Positions 25,367 through 32,904 of a stretch of 64,000 nucleotides of DNA are shown in pieces. Source of the stretch: Microbacterium aurantiacum (lineage in GTDB: Bacteria; Actinomycetota; Actinomycetes; Actinomycetales; Microbacteriaceae); NCBI RefSeq assembly GCF_002872075.1, contig NZ_PGGU01000016.1, positions 193,009 to 257,008 of the forward strand, read 5' to 3'. The translations under genes were made by a program, and so were the position numbers. Each line of letters starts with the position of its first letter. Position 1 is the stretch's first letter. The notes below the pieces were generated by a model. It saw nothing but the letters and a program-made list of their open reading frames with translations. It searched no databases and was not told the origin of the DNA.

Positions 25367-26278
25367 ATGAAGATCGAAGAGGATCACCTGGGTCCGGGAT
25401 CCGAGCGGATCGCATCTGCTCTCCGTGATGCCATCAACGCCCGCCGCGTGACGCTGGCATGGTTGCACGAGCGGCTCCGAGAGCGCGGGAACACCGTGTC
25501 GATGGCGACGCTGAGCTACTGGCGTTCCGGCGCACGGCGGCCCGAGGGTGCGCAGTCCGTCGCCGCACTCTCCGACATCGAGTCGCTGCTCGACCTCGAA
25601 CACGGCGCGCTCACCGGGCTGCTCGGACGCAGCCACCGGACGGGTCCGGTCGGGTCGGCCCGCTTTCCCCTGGGGACGATCGATGTCGAGCGCGCGGTCA
25701 CGGACGCGTACGCCGCGTTCGGCGTTCCCTACCCGAACACCTCCCGCGAGGTGACGACGCATTCCGTCACCGATGTGGGGCCCGATGGGAACGTCGCCGT
25801 GTCGAGCATCCGGAGCATCGTGCAGGCGACCGTGGGAACAACCCGCGCGATTCCCTTCCTGGAGATGACTCCGGGCATCGACGCACCGGCCCCGCGCCTC
25901 ACCGCGGTCGCGGGCGGGCATCTGGGAGCGCTCTACTCGCACCCGAGCGGTCAGGTGCACGGCGGTCTGTTCGAACTGGATGCGCCGATCACCGCGCCCG
26001 AGACGACGATCGTCGAATGGTCGATCACGTATCCGCCGGGGTATCCGCCGACCCGCGAATCCGGTTATGCCGTCAGCCGGCAGTGCCGCGAGCTTCTTCT
26101 CTGGATCCGTTTCCATCCGGATGCGCTCCCGTACTGGTGCGAGGAGCGAGTGGAGACGCCCGGTGGAGCCGTGGTCACCCCCGTGTCCGTGGACCGCGGA
26201 GGGTCGGTGCACCTGGTGCACCGCGCGTTCGGGCCGGGGGCAGTGGAGCTGCGTTGGGGCTACGGTTCGAGGGAGTGA
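25367..26278 (+). CDS. XRE-type HTH protein with an unrecognised C-terminal domain
   Basis: The 303-residue protein has an N-terminal helix-turn-helix (about 10-85: RIASALRDAINARRVTLAWLHERLRERG, then MATLSYWRSGARRPEG) and a C-terminal domain (about 100-303) rich in beta strands, with GGLFELDAPI, IVEWSITYPPGYPP and CRELLLWIRFHPDALP. I recognise no family in the second part; it may sense a ligand. Start ATG 25367 follows GGAGGGGG (25352-25359) after seven bases; a GTG lies three bases before it. It is a stand-alone gene. Confidence 0.7.
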   Translation: MKIEEDHLGPGSERIASALRDAINARRVTLAWLHERLRERGNTVSMATLSYWRSGARRPEGAQSVAALSDIESLLDLEHGALTGLLGRSHRTGPVGSARFPLGTIDVERAVTDAYAAFGVPYPNTSREVTTHSVTDVGPDGNVAVSSIRSIVQATVGTTRAIPFLEMTPGIDAPAPRLTAVAGGHLGALYSHPSGQVHGGLFELDAPITAPETTIVEWSITYPPGYPPTRESGYAVSRQCRELLLWIRFHPDALPYWCEERVETPGGAVVTPVSVDRGGSVHLVHRAFGPGAVELRWGYGSRE

Positions 26279-26287
26279 GGTCGGCCC

Positions 26288-27124
26288 TCAGCCGGGTTCG
26301 GATCCGGTCGCGACGGGGCGGCCCGGCGTGTTCGACCACTGGCTCCACGAACCCGGGAACACCTTCGCGTCGATCCCGGCCTCGGCGAGGACCAGTGCCG
26401 TGTGCGCGGCGGTGACGCCCGACCCGCAGTAGGCGGCGACCGGCGTACCCGCGGTCACGCCGGCCTCGGCGAGGGTGGTGCGGAGCGTCTCGACATCGAG
26501 CACCTTGCCCTCGGCATCCAGATGGCGCAGCGTCGGGAGGCTCTTGGCACCTGGGATGTGTCCCGCCTGCGGGTCGAGCGGCTCCGTCTCGCCGCGAAAG
26601 CGCTCAGCGGCGCGCACGTCGAGGAGCACTCCGGATGCCGGGAACGCGGCGGCTTCGTCGATCGAGAGCGCGCCGGCGCCGATCTCATCGAGCACGACGT
26701 CGCCGGGCTCCGGAATCACATCGTCCGTGCTGAGTTCGTATCCCGCCGCGGTCCAGGCGCGGAGCCCGCCGTCGAGCACCCGGATGTCGATGCCCGCCTG
26801 GCGGAGCAGCCACCACGCGCGTGCCGCGGAGATGCCCTTCGCGTCGTCATACGCCACGACGAGGTCTCCGGAATGGATGCCCCAGCGGCGCGTCGCCGCC
26901 TGCAGGGTGGCCGTCGACGGCAGCGGATGCCGCCCCTCGTCGGCGCGGCCGTGGGTGGAGAGCTCCGTGTCGAGCGGCACATAGACCGCGCCCGGGAGGT
27001 GTCCGGCGAGATAGTCCTCGTGCCCGTCCGGGCGGTCCAGCCGCCAGCGCACATCGATCAGACGTACCGAGGCACCCTCCGCCTGCAGTGCGATCAGCTC
27101 GTCGACGCTCAGCAAATTCTTCAT
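26288..27124 (-). CDS. Two-domain rhodanese-type sulfurtransferase
   Basis: The 278-residue protein has two rhodanese domains. The first (about 1-130) includes the RLIDVRWRL strand and GHLPGAVYVPLD helix; the second has DVRAAERFRGETEPLDPQAGHIPGA and the active-site loop CGSGVTA (Cys233). This is the layout of thiosulfate and 3-mercaptopyruvate sulfurtransferases. The loop CGSGVTA is usual in the mercaptopyruvate group. It likely moves sulfane sulfur to cyanide or thiol acceptors in the cytoplasm. Confidence 0.88.
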   Translation of the reverse strand: MKNLLSVDELIALQAEGASVRLIDVRWRLDRPDGHEDYLAGHLPGAVYVPLDTELSTHGRADEGRHPLPSTATLQAATRRWGIHSGDLVVAYDDAKGISAARAWWLLRQAGIDIRVLDGGLRAWTAAGYELSTDDVIPEPGDVVLDEIGAGALSIDEAAAFPASGVLLDVRAAERFRGETEPLDPQAGHIPGAKSLPTLRHLDAEGKVLDVETLRTTLAEAGVTAGTPVAAYCGSGVTAAHTALVLAEAGIDAKVFPGSWSQWSNTPGRPVATGSEPG

Positions 27125-27181
27125 GATGCGAGGCTACCGGCGGCGGTGGTCACGATCTGTCGAGCGGCGAGCAGCCGACCC

Positions 27182-27200
27182 GTTCTGCTCTGAGCAGAAC
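27182..27200. promoter_or_regulatory. Palindromic operator upstream of the PopR-like gene
   Basis: GTTCTGCTCTGAGCAGAAC is a perfect dyad with 9-bp arms around a central T, 38 bases before the regulator's start codon. The same sequence, lacking one arm's end, occurs at 28984-29002 before the clpP pair. Confidence 0.75.
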
Positions 27201-27238
27201 CGCTGGAGACCGCGAAGGACGCGGCGTTACCGTGGGGC

Positions 27239-27577
27239 ATGGCCGAGCTCCTGCACCTCCCGCGCACCCCCCGCCCGAAGGCGACCGACCCCGAGCCGCT
27301 GTGGCGCCAGCTGCTCGGCGACCAGCTGCGCCGACGTCGCCATGAACGCGAAGAGACGCTCACCGAGACCGCCGAGAAGGCGGGAGTCTCGCCGCAGTAC
27401 CTCTCCGAGGTCGAGCGCGGATTGAAAGAGCCGTCGAGCGAGATGATCGCCGCGATCAGCGGGGCGCTGGAGACGTCGCTCATCGAGCTGACCAGCGCCG
27501 TGGCCGATGAGCTGCGTTCTGCTCTGGCATCCGCCGCCGTCTCGGCCGGCCGAGGCGCCTTCGCCCTCGCGGCCTGA
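27239..27577 (+). CDS. PopR/ClgR-like XRE regulator of clpP genes
   Basis: The 112-residue protein is a single XRE helix-turn-helix (about 28-85: LRRRRHEREETLTETAEKAG then VSPQYLSEVERGLKEPSSEM) plus a short C-terminal tail. It resembles the ClgR/PopR group that controls clp genes in actinobacteria. From memory, Streptomyces PopR controls the clpP3-clpP4 operon and is degraded by ClpP1P2 through its last two alanines. This protein ends in ALAA, like an SsrA-type degron. It is convergent with the neighbouring clpP pair, and its own promoter and the clpP promoter share one palindrome. The regulator name is by inference. Confidence 0.75.
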   Translation: MAELLHLPRTPRPKATDPEPLWRQLLGDQLRRRRHEREETLTETAEKAGVSPQYLSEVERGLKEPSSEMIAAISGALETSLIELTSAVADELRSALASAAVSAGRGAFALAA

Positions 27578-27607
27578 CTCGCCCCGGCATCAGCCTTTCC
27601 GCGTGCC

Positions 27608-27683
27608 ACCTGCAGGACCGATGCACATCTGCAGGACCGAATCACGGCGTTTCGTCATGCATCCGTGATCCGACCCTGCAGGT
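27608..27683. repeat. Dyad element with tandem CTGCAGGACCGA (family C)
   Basis: CCTGCAGGACCGA (27609-27621) repeats as TCTGCAGGACCGAATCACGG (27628-27647), and the right arm at 27663-27683 is nearly its reverse complement with three or four mismatches. The element separates the PopR-like gene from the convergent clpP paralogue. Confidence 0.7.
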
Positions 27684-27692
27684 CGCACAGGC

Positions 27693-28289
27693 TCAGGGCG
27701 CGGTCCGCTCCCCCAGCACACTGTCGATGAGTCCGTACTCGAGCGCCGCGGATGCCGCGAACACCCGGTCGCGATCGGTGTCGGTGCGCAGCTCGGCGAG
27801 CGAGCGGCCGCTGTGCCTGGCGAGGATCTCCTCCATGTCGGCGCGCACCCGCACCACCTCGTCGGCGGCGAGGATGAGGTCGGGGATCGCACCGCGCGAC
27901 TGACCGGCGGGCTGGTGCAACACGATCCTGGCGTGTGCGAGGGCCGCCCGCTGACCCGGCGCGCCGGATGCGACGAGCAGCGCCGCAGGCCCGATCGCCT
28001 GCCCGACGCACGTCGTCGCCACCGCCGGGCGGATGTGCTGCATGGTGTCGTAGATCGCAAGGGCCGCGCCCGGGTCACCGCCCTCGCTGTTGATGTAGAA
28101 CTGGATGCCGGACTCCGGGCTGTCGGCGTCGAGATGCAGCAGTTGCGCGATCAGCGCGTTCGCGACGCCGGCGTCGATGCCGGTGCCGAGGTAGATGACG
28201 CGCTCGGCGAGCAGGTGCGAGTAGACGTCCATGATGCGTTCGCCGCGCGGATGCTGGGCGATGACGTTCGGAATCGTGTAGCTGCTCAT
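27693..28289 (-). CDS. ClpP-like protein lacking the catalytic serine
   Basis: The 198-residue protein follows ClpP throughout: FYINSEGGDPGAALAIYDTM, then CVGQAIGPAALLVASGA, ARIVLHQPAG and TDTDRDRVFAASAALEYGLID. Aligned to canonical GQAASMGAFLL, the catalytic Ser is Gly100, while the His (125) and Asp (170) remain. It should therefore be unable to cleave peptides by itself. The ATG overlaps the stop of the active paralogue (ATGA), so the two should be made in equal amounts and could form mixed rings. An alternative is a scaffold or regulatory subunit such as ClpR. Confidence 0.85.
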   Translation of the reverse strand: MSSYTIPNVIAQHPRGERIMDVYSHLLAERVIYLGTGIDAGVANALIAQLLHLDADSPESGIQFYINSEGGDPGAALAIYDTMQHIRPAVATTCVGQAIGPAALLVASGAPGQRAALAHARIVLHQPAGQSRGAIPDLILAADEVVRVRADMEEILARHSGRSLAELRTDTDRDRVFAASAALEYGLIDSVLGERTAP

Positions 28290-28930
28290 GACTTCGCTCC
28301 CTTCGGGGCGGATGCCGCAGCATCCGTTCCCAGTCCGACCCGCGCGCGTCGGCGCGGCATGACGCCTTCGATCGAGGTGACGATCTCGTCGATGAATCCG
28401 TACTCCCGCGCCTGGACCGACGTGTACCAGCGGTCGTGCAGGGAGTCCTCGAAGATGCGCTCGATCGGCTGCCCGGTGTCGTCGGAGATGAGACCCAGCA
28501 CGGTGTCGCGCATGTGACGCAGATCGTCGGCCTGCGCCTCGATCTCCACGGCGGATCCGCCGATGCCCGCCGAACCCTGATGCATGAGGATGCGCGCGTG
28601 CGGTAGCGCCCGGCGCTTGCCCGGAGTGCCCGCCGAGAGCAGGAACTGTCCGGCGCTGCACGCGAGGCCGAGCGCGAGGGTCGCGACGTCGTTCGGGATG
28701 AGCCGCATGATGTCGCGGATCGCCAGCATCGACGGCACCGAGCCGCCGGGCGAGTGGATCCAGAGGGCGATGTCGGCCGTGGCGTCCTCGGCGGCGAGCG
28801 CGAGCAGCTGCGTCATCAGCAGCGTGCCGTTGTCGTCGTCGAGTGCTCCGTCCAGCACGAGCACGCGCTCGTGGAACAGGGCACGGCGGGCCTCGGGGCC
28901 GAACTGCGGGACAGGATGCTCTTCGCTCAT
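28286..28930 (-). CDS. ClpP-family protease subunit with intact catalytic triad
   Basis: The 214-residue protein has the ClpP core with HSPGGSVPSMLAIRDIMR, GLACSAGQFLLSAGTPG (Ser92), ARILMHQGSAG (His117) and FEDSLHDRW (Asp162), so the triad is complete. The C-terminal tail (MPRRRARVGLGTD...) is longer than in canonical ClpP. It is the first gene of a two-gene operon with the serine-less paralogue and has the palindromic operator about 40-70 bases before its start. No clpX or clpC gene is near, so its ATPase partner is elsewhere. Confidence 0.88.
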   Translation of the reverse strand: MSEEHPVPQFGPEARRALFHERVLVLDGALDDDNGTLLMTQLLALAAEDATADIALWIHSPGGSVPSMLAIRDIMRLIPNDVATLALGLACSAGQFLLSAGTPGKRRALPHARILMHQGSAGIGGSAVEIEAQADDLRHMRDTVLGLISDDTGQPIERIFEDSLHDRWYTSVQAREYGFIDEIVTSIEGVMPRRRARVGLGTDAAASAPKGAKS

Positions 28931-28970
28931 GACCTCATCGTGCGCGGCTCGGCGGGCGAGCGGGGCGGGA

Positions 28971-29002
28971 TCTGCTCTCAGCTGTTCTGCTCTGAGCAGT
29001 CC
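28971..29002. promoter_or_regulatory. Palindromic operator of the clpP pair, with a second partial copy
   Basis: GTTCTGCTCTGAGCAGTCC at 28984-29002 repeats the PopR-promoter dyad in 17 of 19 positions. A second partial copy, TCTGCTCTCAG, lies at 28971-28981. The site stands 41-72 bases upstream of the clpP start and between it and the divergent mnt operon. Confidence 0.7.
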
Positions 29003-29029
29003 GCCCGATGCGGAGCATCCGCTGGTATG

Positions 29030-29047
29030 TTTTCGGTGTGCCTAAAA
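29030..29047. promoter_or_regulatory. DtxR/MntR-like operator over the start codon of the metal transporter
   Basis: TTTTCGGTGTGCCTAAAA has arms TTTTCGG and CCTAAAA that differ from a perfect TTTTAGG dyad at one place. It covers the GTG at 29038 and resembles MntR/DtxR boxes, so metal-loaded repressor would block translation and transcription initiation of this operon. Confidence 0.6.
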
Positions 29048-29961
29048 ATTCCGCCCGTCGAGTGATCGTCGCCCTTTCCGCACTGGGCGCTCTCGCCCTC
29101 GCGGGCTGCGGCAACAGCGAGCCCGACGCGTCCGACGGGCGGCCCGTCGTCCTGACGACCTTCACGGTGCTCGCCGACATCGCCGAGAACATCGCCGGCG
29201 AACACCTCGTCGTGCAGTCGATCACCAAGCCAGGGGCCGAGATCCACGGCTACGAGCCGACGCCCGGCGATATCCGCAAGGCCACCGACGCCGACCTCAT
29301 CCTCGACAACGGACTGAACCTCGAGGTGTGGTTCGCCCAGTTCGTCGACTCCGTCGATGTGCCGCACGTGGTCGTGTCCGACGGCGTCGACCCGATCGAC
29401 ATCACCGAGGACAGCTATGCGGGAAAGCCCAACCCGCACGCCTGGATGAGCCCGGTGAACGTGCAGCTGTACGCCGACAACATGGCCGAGGCGTTCAGCG
29501 AACTCGACCCTGCTCACGCCGACGACTTCGCCGCCAACGCCGAGGCGTACAAGGCGCAGCTGCAGGAGGTGCAGGACCAGTTGGTGAGCGAACTCTCCCA
29601 GCTGCCGGCGAGCCAGCGCGCCCTGGTGACCTGCGAGGGGGCGTTCTCGTACCTCGCCCGCGACGCCGGGCTCACCGAGGCGTACATCTGGGCGGTGAAC
29701 GCCGAGCAGCAGGCGACGCCGCAGCAGATCGCCGGCACGATCGAGTTCGTGAAGGAGAACGACGTTCCGGCGGTGTTCTGCGAGTCCACGGTGTCGGACA
29801 AGCCGATGCGGCAGGTCGTCGAGGCGACCGGGGCCGAGTTCGGCGGCACGCTCTACGTCGACTCGCTCTCCGAGCCCGACGGCCCCGTTCCCACCTACCT
29901 CGACCTGATCCGGCACGACGCGAAGACCATCATCGACGCCCTGACCGGGGGCACCCCGTGA
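29038..29961 (+). CDS. Manganese/zinc-type ABC transporter substrate-binding lipoprotein
   Basis: The 307-residue protein begins at GTG 29038, reads VPKNSARRVIVALSALGALALAGC and has a lipobox with Cys24. The mature protein is a cluster A-I metal-binding protein, with HGYEPTPGDIRKATDADLI, KPNPHAWMSPVNVQLY and FCESTVSDKPM near the metal site. It lacks the His-rich loop of the ZnuA in this window, which favours manganese or iron as ligand. The MntR-like box over the start supports manganese. First gene of a three-gene operon. Confidence 0.88.
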   Translation: MPKNSARRVIVALSALGALALAGCGNSEPDASDGRPVVLTTFTVLADIAENIAGEHLVVQSITKPGAEIHGYEPTPGDIRKATDADLILDNGLNLEVWFAQFVDSVDVPHVVVSDGVDPIDITEDSYAGKPNPHAWMSPVNVQLYADNMAEAFSELDPAHADDFAANAEAYKAQLQEVQDQLVSELSQLPASQRALVTCEGAFSYLARDAGLTEAYIWAVNAEQQATPQQIAGTIEFVKENDVPAVFCESTVSDKPMRQVVEATGAEFGGTLYVDSLSEPDGPVPTYLDLIRHDAKTIIDALTGGTP

Positions 29962-30698
29962 GCTCCGCGATCGAGGTGCGCGGCACGACGGTCCGCTACG
30001 GCGACGTGCTCGCCCTCGACGACGTCTCGCTCACCGTCGAAGCCGGCCGCGTCACCGGGCTCATCGGCATGAACGGATCGGGCAAGTCCACGCTCTTCAA
30101 GACGATCGTCGGCATGATCCGCCCCAGCACCGGCAGCGTGCTGCTCGACGGCGTCGACGCGGCCACCGCACGCCGGCGCGGACTGATCGGATACGTGCCG
30201 CAGAGCGAAGACGTCGACTGGGCGTTCCCCGTCTCGGTCCGGGATGTCGTGATGATGGGGCGGTACGGCCGCCAGGGATTCACCCGCCGGACGAGGCCGG
30301 CCGATCGCGTCGCGGTCGACGAGGCGCTGGAGCGCGTCGAGCTGACGGCACTGGCGGATCGTCAGATCGGCCAGCTCTCGGGCGGGCAGCGCAAGCGCGC
30401 ATTCGTCGCCCGCGGGATCGCGCAGGAAGCCGATATCCTGCTGCTCGACGAGCCGTTCGCGGGCGTGGACAAGCGCTCGGAGGCGACGATCGTGCGCCTG
30501 CTGCGGGAGCTGGCAGCCGCGGGCCAGACGGTCTTCGTCTCGACGCACGATCTGCACGCGCTGCCGTCGCTCGCCGACGAGGCGGTGCTGCTGCTGCACC
30601 GCGTGATCATGCACGGCTCCGTGGAAGAGGCCCTGCTGCCGGCAAATCTCGCCCGAGCGTTCGGGCTCGAGGATCCTGCCGAGGGTGGTGCCGCATGA
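29958..30698 (+). CDS. Manganese/zinc-type ABC transporter ATP-binding protein
   Basis: The 246-residue ATPase has Walker A GMNGSGKST, the Q-loop IGYVPQSEDVDW (typical of the MntB/SitB group), signature QLSGGQRKR, Walker B ILLLDEPF and switch histidine STHDL. The GTG start at 29958 overlaps the stop of the binding-protein gene (GTGA). It powers import through the next gene's permease. Confidence 0.9.
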   Translation: MSSAIEVRGTTVRYGDVLALDDVSLTVEAGRVTGLIGMNGSGKSTLFKTIVGMIRPSTGSVLLDGVDAATARRRGLIGYVPQSEDVDWAFPVSVRDVVMMGRYGRQGFTRRTRPADRVAVDEALERVELTALADRQIGQLSGGQRKRAFVARGIAQEADILLLDEPFAGVDKRSEATIVRLLRELAAAGQTVFVSTHDLHALPSLADEAVLLLHRVIMHGSVEEALLPANLARAFGLEDPAEGGAA

Positions 30699-31549
30699 GC
30701 ATCCTCGACCTCCTCATGGAACCGCTCCAGTACGACTTCATGGTGCGTGCCCTCGTGACGACGGTGATCGCCGCGATCGTCTGCGCCCTCCTCTCCTGCT
30801 GGCTGGTGCTCGTGGGCTGGTCGCTGATGGGCGATGCCGTCTCGCACTCCGTGCTGCCGGGTGTCGTGCTCGCCTACATCTTCGGCGCCCCGTTCGCGCT
30901 CGGCGCCCTCGTCTTCGGATTCCTCGCGGTCGCGCTCATCGGTCTCATCCGCGGCACGAGCCGGATCAAGGAGGATGCCGCGATCGGCATCGTCTTCACG
31001 ACTCTGTTCGCCCTGGGCCTGGTGCTGATCTCGGTCACGCCGAGCCAGACCGACCTGAACCACATCATCTTCGGGAACATCCTCGGGGTCTCCGTCGCAG
31101 ACCTCGTGCAGATCAGCATCCTGGCGGCGATCGCGTTCACCGTTCTCATCGTGAAGCGGCGCGACCTCACCCTCTATGCGTTCGACCCCACGCACGCCTT
31201 CGCGATCGGCCTCTCCCCGAAGATCCTCGGCGCGCTCCTCCTCGGCGTGCTGGCGCTCACGTCGGTCGTCGCACTGCAGGTCGTCGGCGTGGTGCTGGTG
31301 GTGGCGATGCTCATCATCCCCGGTGCCACGGCTTACCTGCTCACCGACAGGTTCGGACGGATGCTGGTGATCGCACCGATCATGTCGGCGGTGTCGAGCG
31401 TGATCGGCATCTACCTCAGCTACTGGATCGACGCCGCCTCCGGCGGGCTGGTCGTCGTCGTTCAGGGTGTCGTCTTCGGTCTGGTCTACCTGTTCAGCCC
31501 GCGGCAGGGCGTGATCGGCAAGCGCCTCCTGCGCGCGCGACGGCGCTGA
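30695..31549 (+). CDS. Manganese/zinc-type ABC transporter permease
   Basis: The 284-residue protein has eight or nine membrane helices with ABC-3 family features: MVRALVTTVIAAIVCALLSC, GWSLMGDAVSHSVLPGVVLAY, and ALQVVGVVLVVAMLIIPGATAYLLTD. It forms the channel of the importer. ATG overlaps the ATPase stop (ATGA). The operon ends 11 bp before a convergent gene. Confidence 0.9.
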   Translation: MSILDLLMEPLQYDFMVRALVTTVIAAIVCALLSCWLVLVGWSLMGDAVSHSVLPGVVLAYIFGAPFALGALVFGFLAVALIGLIRGTSRIKEDAAIGIVFTTLFALGLVLISVTPSQTDLNHIIFGNILGVSVADLVQISILAAIAFTVLIVKRRDLTLYAFDPTHAFAIGLSPKILGALLLGVLALTSVVALQVVGVVLVVAMLIIPGATAYLLTDRFGRMLVIAPIMSAVSSVIGIYLSYWIDAASGGLVVVVQGVVFGLVYLFSPRQGVIGKRLLRARRR

Positions 31550-31559
31550 CCCCCGAAGT

Positions 31560-32789
31560 TCAGCGGGTCGCGTGCAGCTCCTCCACCGGGACGGATGACT
31601 CGGCATCCCGTCCCGCCACGACGGCTTCGAACGCCTGACGCAGATCGGCGATGAGGTCGTCGACGTTCTCCAGGCCGATGGAGAGGCGCAGCACATCGGC
31701 GGCGGGCCGAGCCTCCGGGGGAACCGGGCGGTGCGTGAGGGCGGCGGGATGCTGGATCAGCGAGTCCACGCCGCCGAGCGAGACCGCGTGGGTGAACAGC
31801 CCCACCGCCGATGCGATGGCGCTCGCCGCCGCGTAACCGCCACTGAGCCGCATCGCGATCATCGCGCCGGTGCCGCGCATCTGCCGGGCGACGATCCCGT
31901 GCGGGTCGCCGTCGAGGCCCGGGTAGAACACCTCGGCGACCTCGGGGCGGTCGATCAGCCACTGCACGATCCGCCGCGCGTTCTCCTGCTGCTGACGCAT
32001 CCGCACCGGCAGGGTCGTGAGTCCGCGGTGCAGCAGGTAGGCACCGAGTGGATGCAGCAGCCCGCCGGTCACCGCCCGCACCCGGCGCAGCGCCTCGGCC
32101 GTCTCCTCGCTGCACGCGACGACGCCGGCGATGACGTCGCCGTGCCCGCCCAGGTACTTGGTCGCGCTGTGCAGCGACATCGCCGCGCCGAAGTCGATCG
32201 GGTTCTGCAGCACCGGCGTCGCGAAGGTGTTGTCGACGACCACCGGCACCGCGCCCGCCTGCGCGACGACCGACGCGATGTCGGTGAGCTCGAGGGTCGG
32301 GTTCGCCGGCGTCTCCACGACGACCAGGCCGGTGTCGGCTCGGACGGATGCGGCGACCTCGTCCGGCCGGCAGTACGTGGTCTCCACACCCAGCAGGCCG
32401 GAGCCGAGCAGGTGATCGGTGCCACCGTAGAGCGGGCGGACCGCGACGACGTGCCGGTTGCCGGTGGCCGCGCACTGCGAGAGGATCACCGCGGTCATAG
32501 CAGCCATGCCGGAGGAGAACGCGACGGATGCCTCGGCGTGCTCGAGTTCGGCGAGCGCCTCCTCGAAGCGCGCGACCGTGGGGTTCCAGAGGCGGGCGTA
32601 GACCATGCTGCCGTCTGCCGGCGGGCGGCCACCGGTCGCCATCGCCTCATACGAGTCGCCGCCCCGCTCGATATCGGGGAGCGGATTCGTCGTCGACAGA
32701 TCGATCGGCAGCGCGTGCACGCCCAGACCCTCGAGGTCGGAACGGCCGCTGTGGACGGCGACGGTGTCGGGATGCAGCGGTGCAGTCAT
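31560..32789 (-). CDS. Cys/Met-metabolism PLP enzyme (cystathionine gamma-synthase/lyase family)
   Basis: The 409-residue protein is of the Cys/Met gamma-family, with YARLWNPT, SGMAAMTAVI, DNTFATPVLQNP and the PLP lysine in SLHSATKYLGGHGDV (Lys211). The substrate loop has RPLYGGT (Tyr121), without the cysteine that follows in methionine gamma-lyases (LYGCT). Cystathionine beta- or gamma-lyase, gamma-synthase, or an O-acyl-homoserine enzyme are all possible. A divergent Lrp-type regulator suggests amino-acid-responsive control, as in degradative systems. Start ATG 32789; a much longer frame is a shadow. Confidence 0.82.
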   Translation of the reverse strand: MTAPLHPDTVAVHSGRSDLEGLGVHALPIDLSTTNPLPDIERGGDSYEAMATGGRPPADGSMVYARLWNPTVARFEEALAELEHAEASVAFSSGMAAMTAVILSQCAATGNRHVVAVRPLYGGTDHLLGSGLLGVETTYCRPDEVAASVRADTGLVVVETPANPTLELTDIASVVAQAGAVPVVVDNTFATPVLQNPIDFGAAMSLHSATKYLGGHGDVIAGVVACSEETAEALRRVRAVTGGLLHPLGAYLLHRGLTTLPVRMRQQQENARRIVQWLIDRPEVAEVFYPGLDGDPHGIVARQMRGTGAMIAMRLSGGYAAASAIASAVGLFTHAVSLGGVDSLIQHPAALTHRPVPPEARPAADVLRLSIGLENVDDLIADLRQAFEAVVAGRDAESSVPVEELHATR

Positions 32790-32904
32790 CCCTCCACGTT
32801 GCCGGAATCGCAATGAGAATGGGCCAAATCGGCAGACTTCGCCGATTCCGCCTGGGAGATTGCTATTCTGTGCAACATCCACGGGATCGGGGCACCACGA
32901 GTTG

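Noticed and set aside
31546-31570. Terminator between the mnt permease and the convergent PLP enzyme
   Set aside because: The GCTGAC...GTTCAGC pairing is short and overlaps both stop codons; not convincing.
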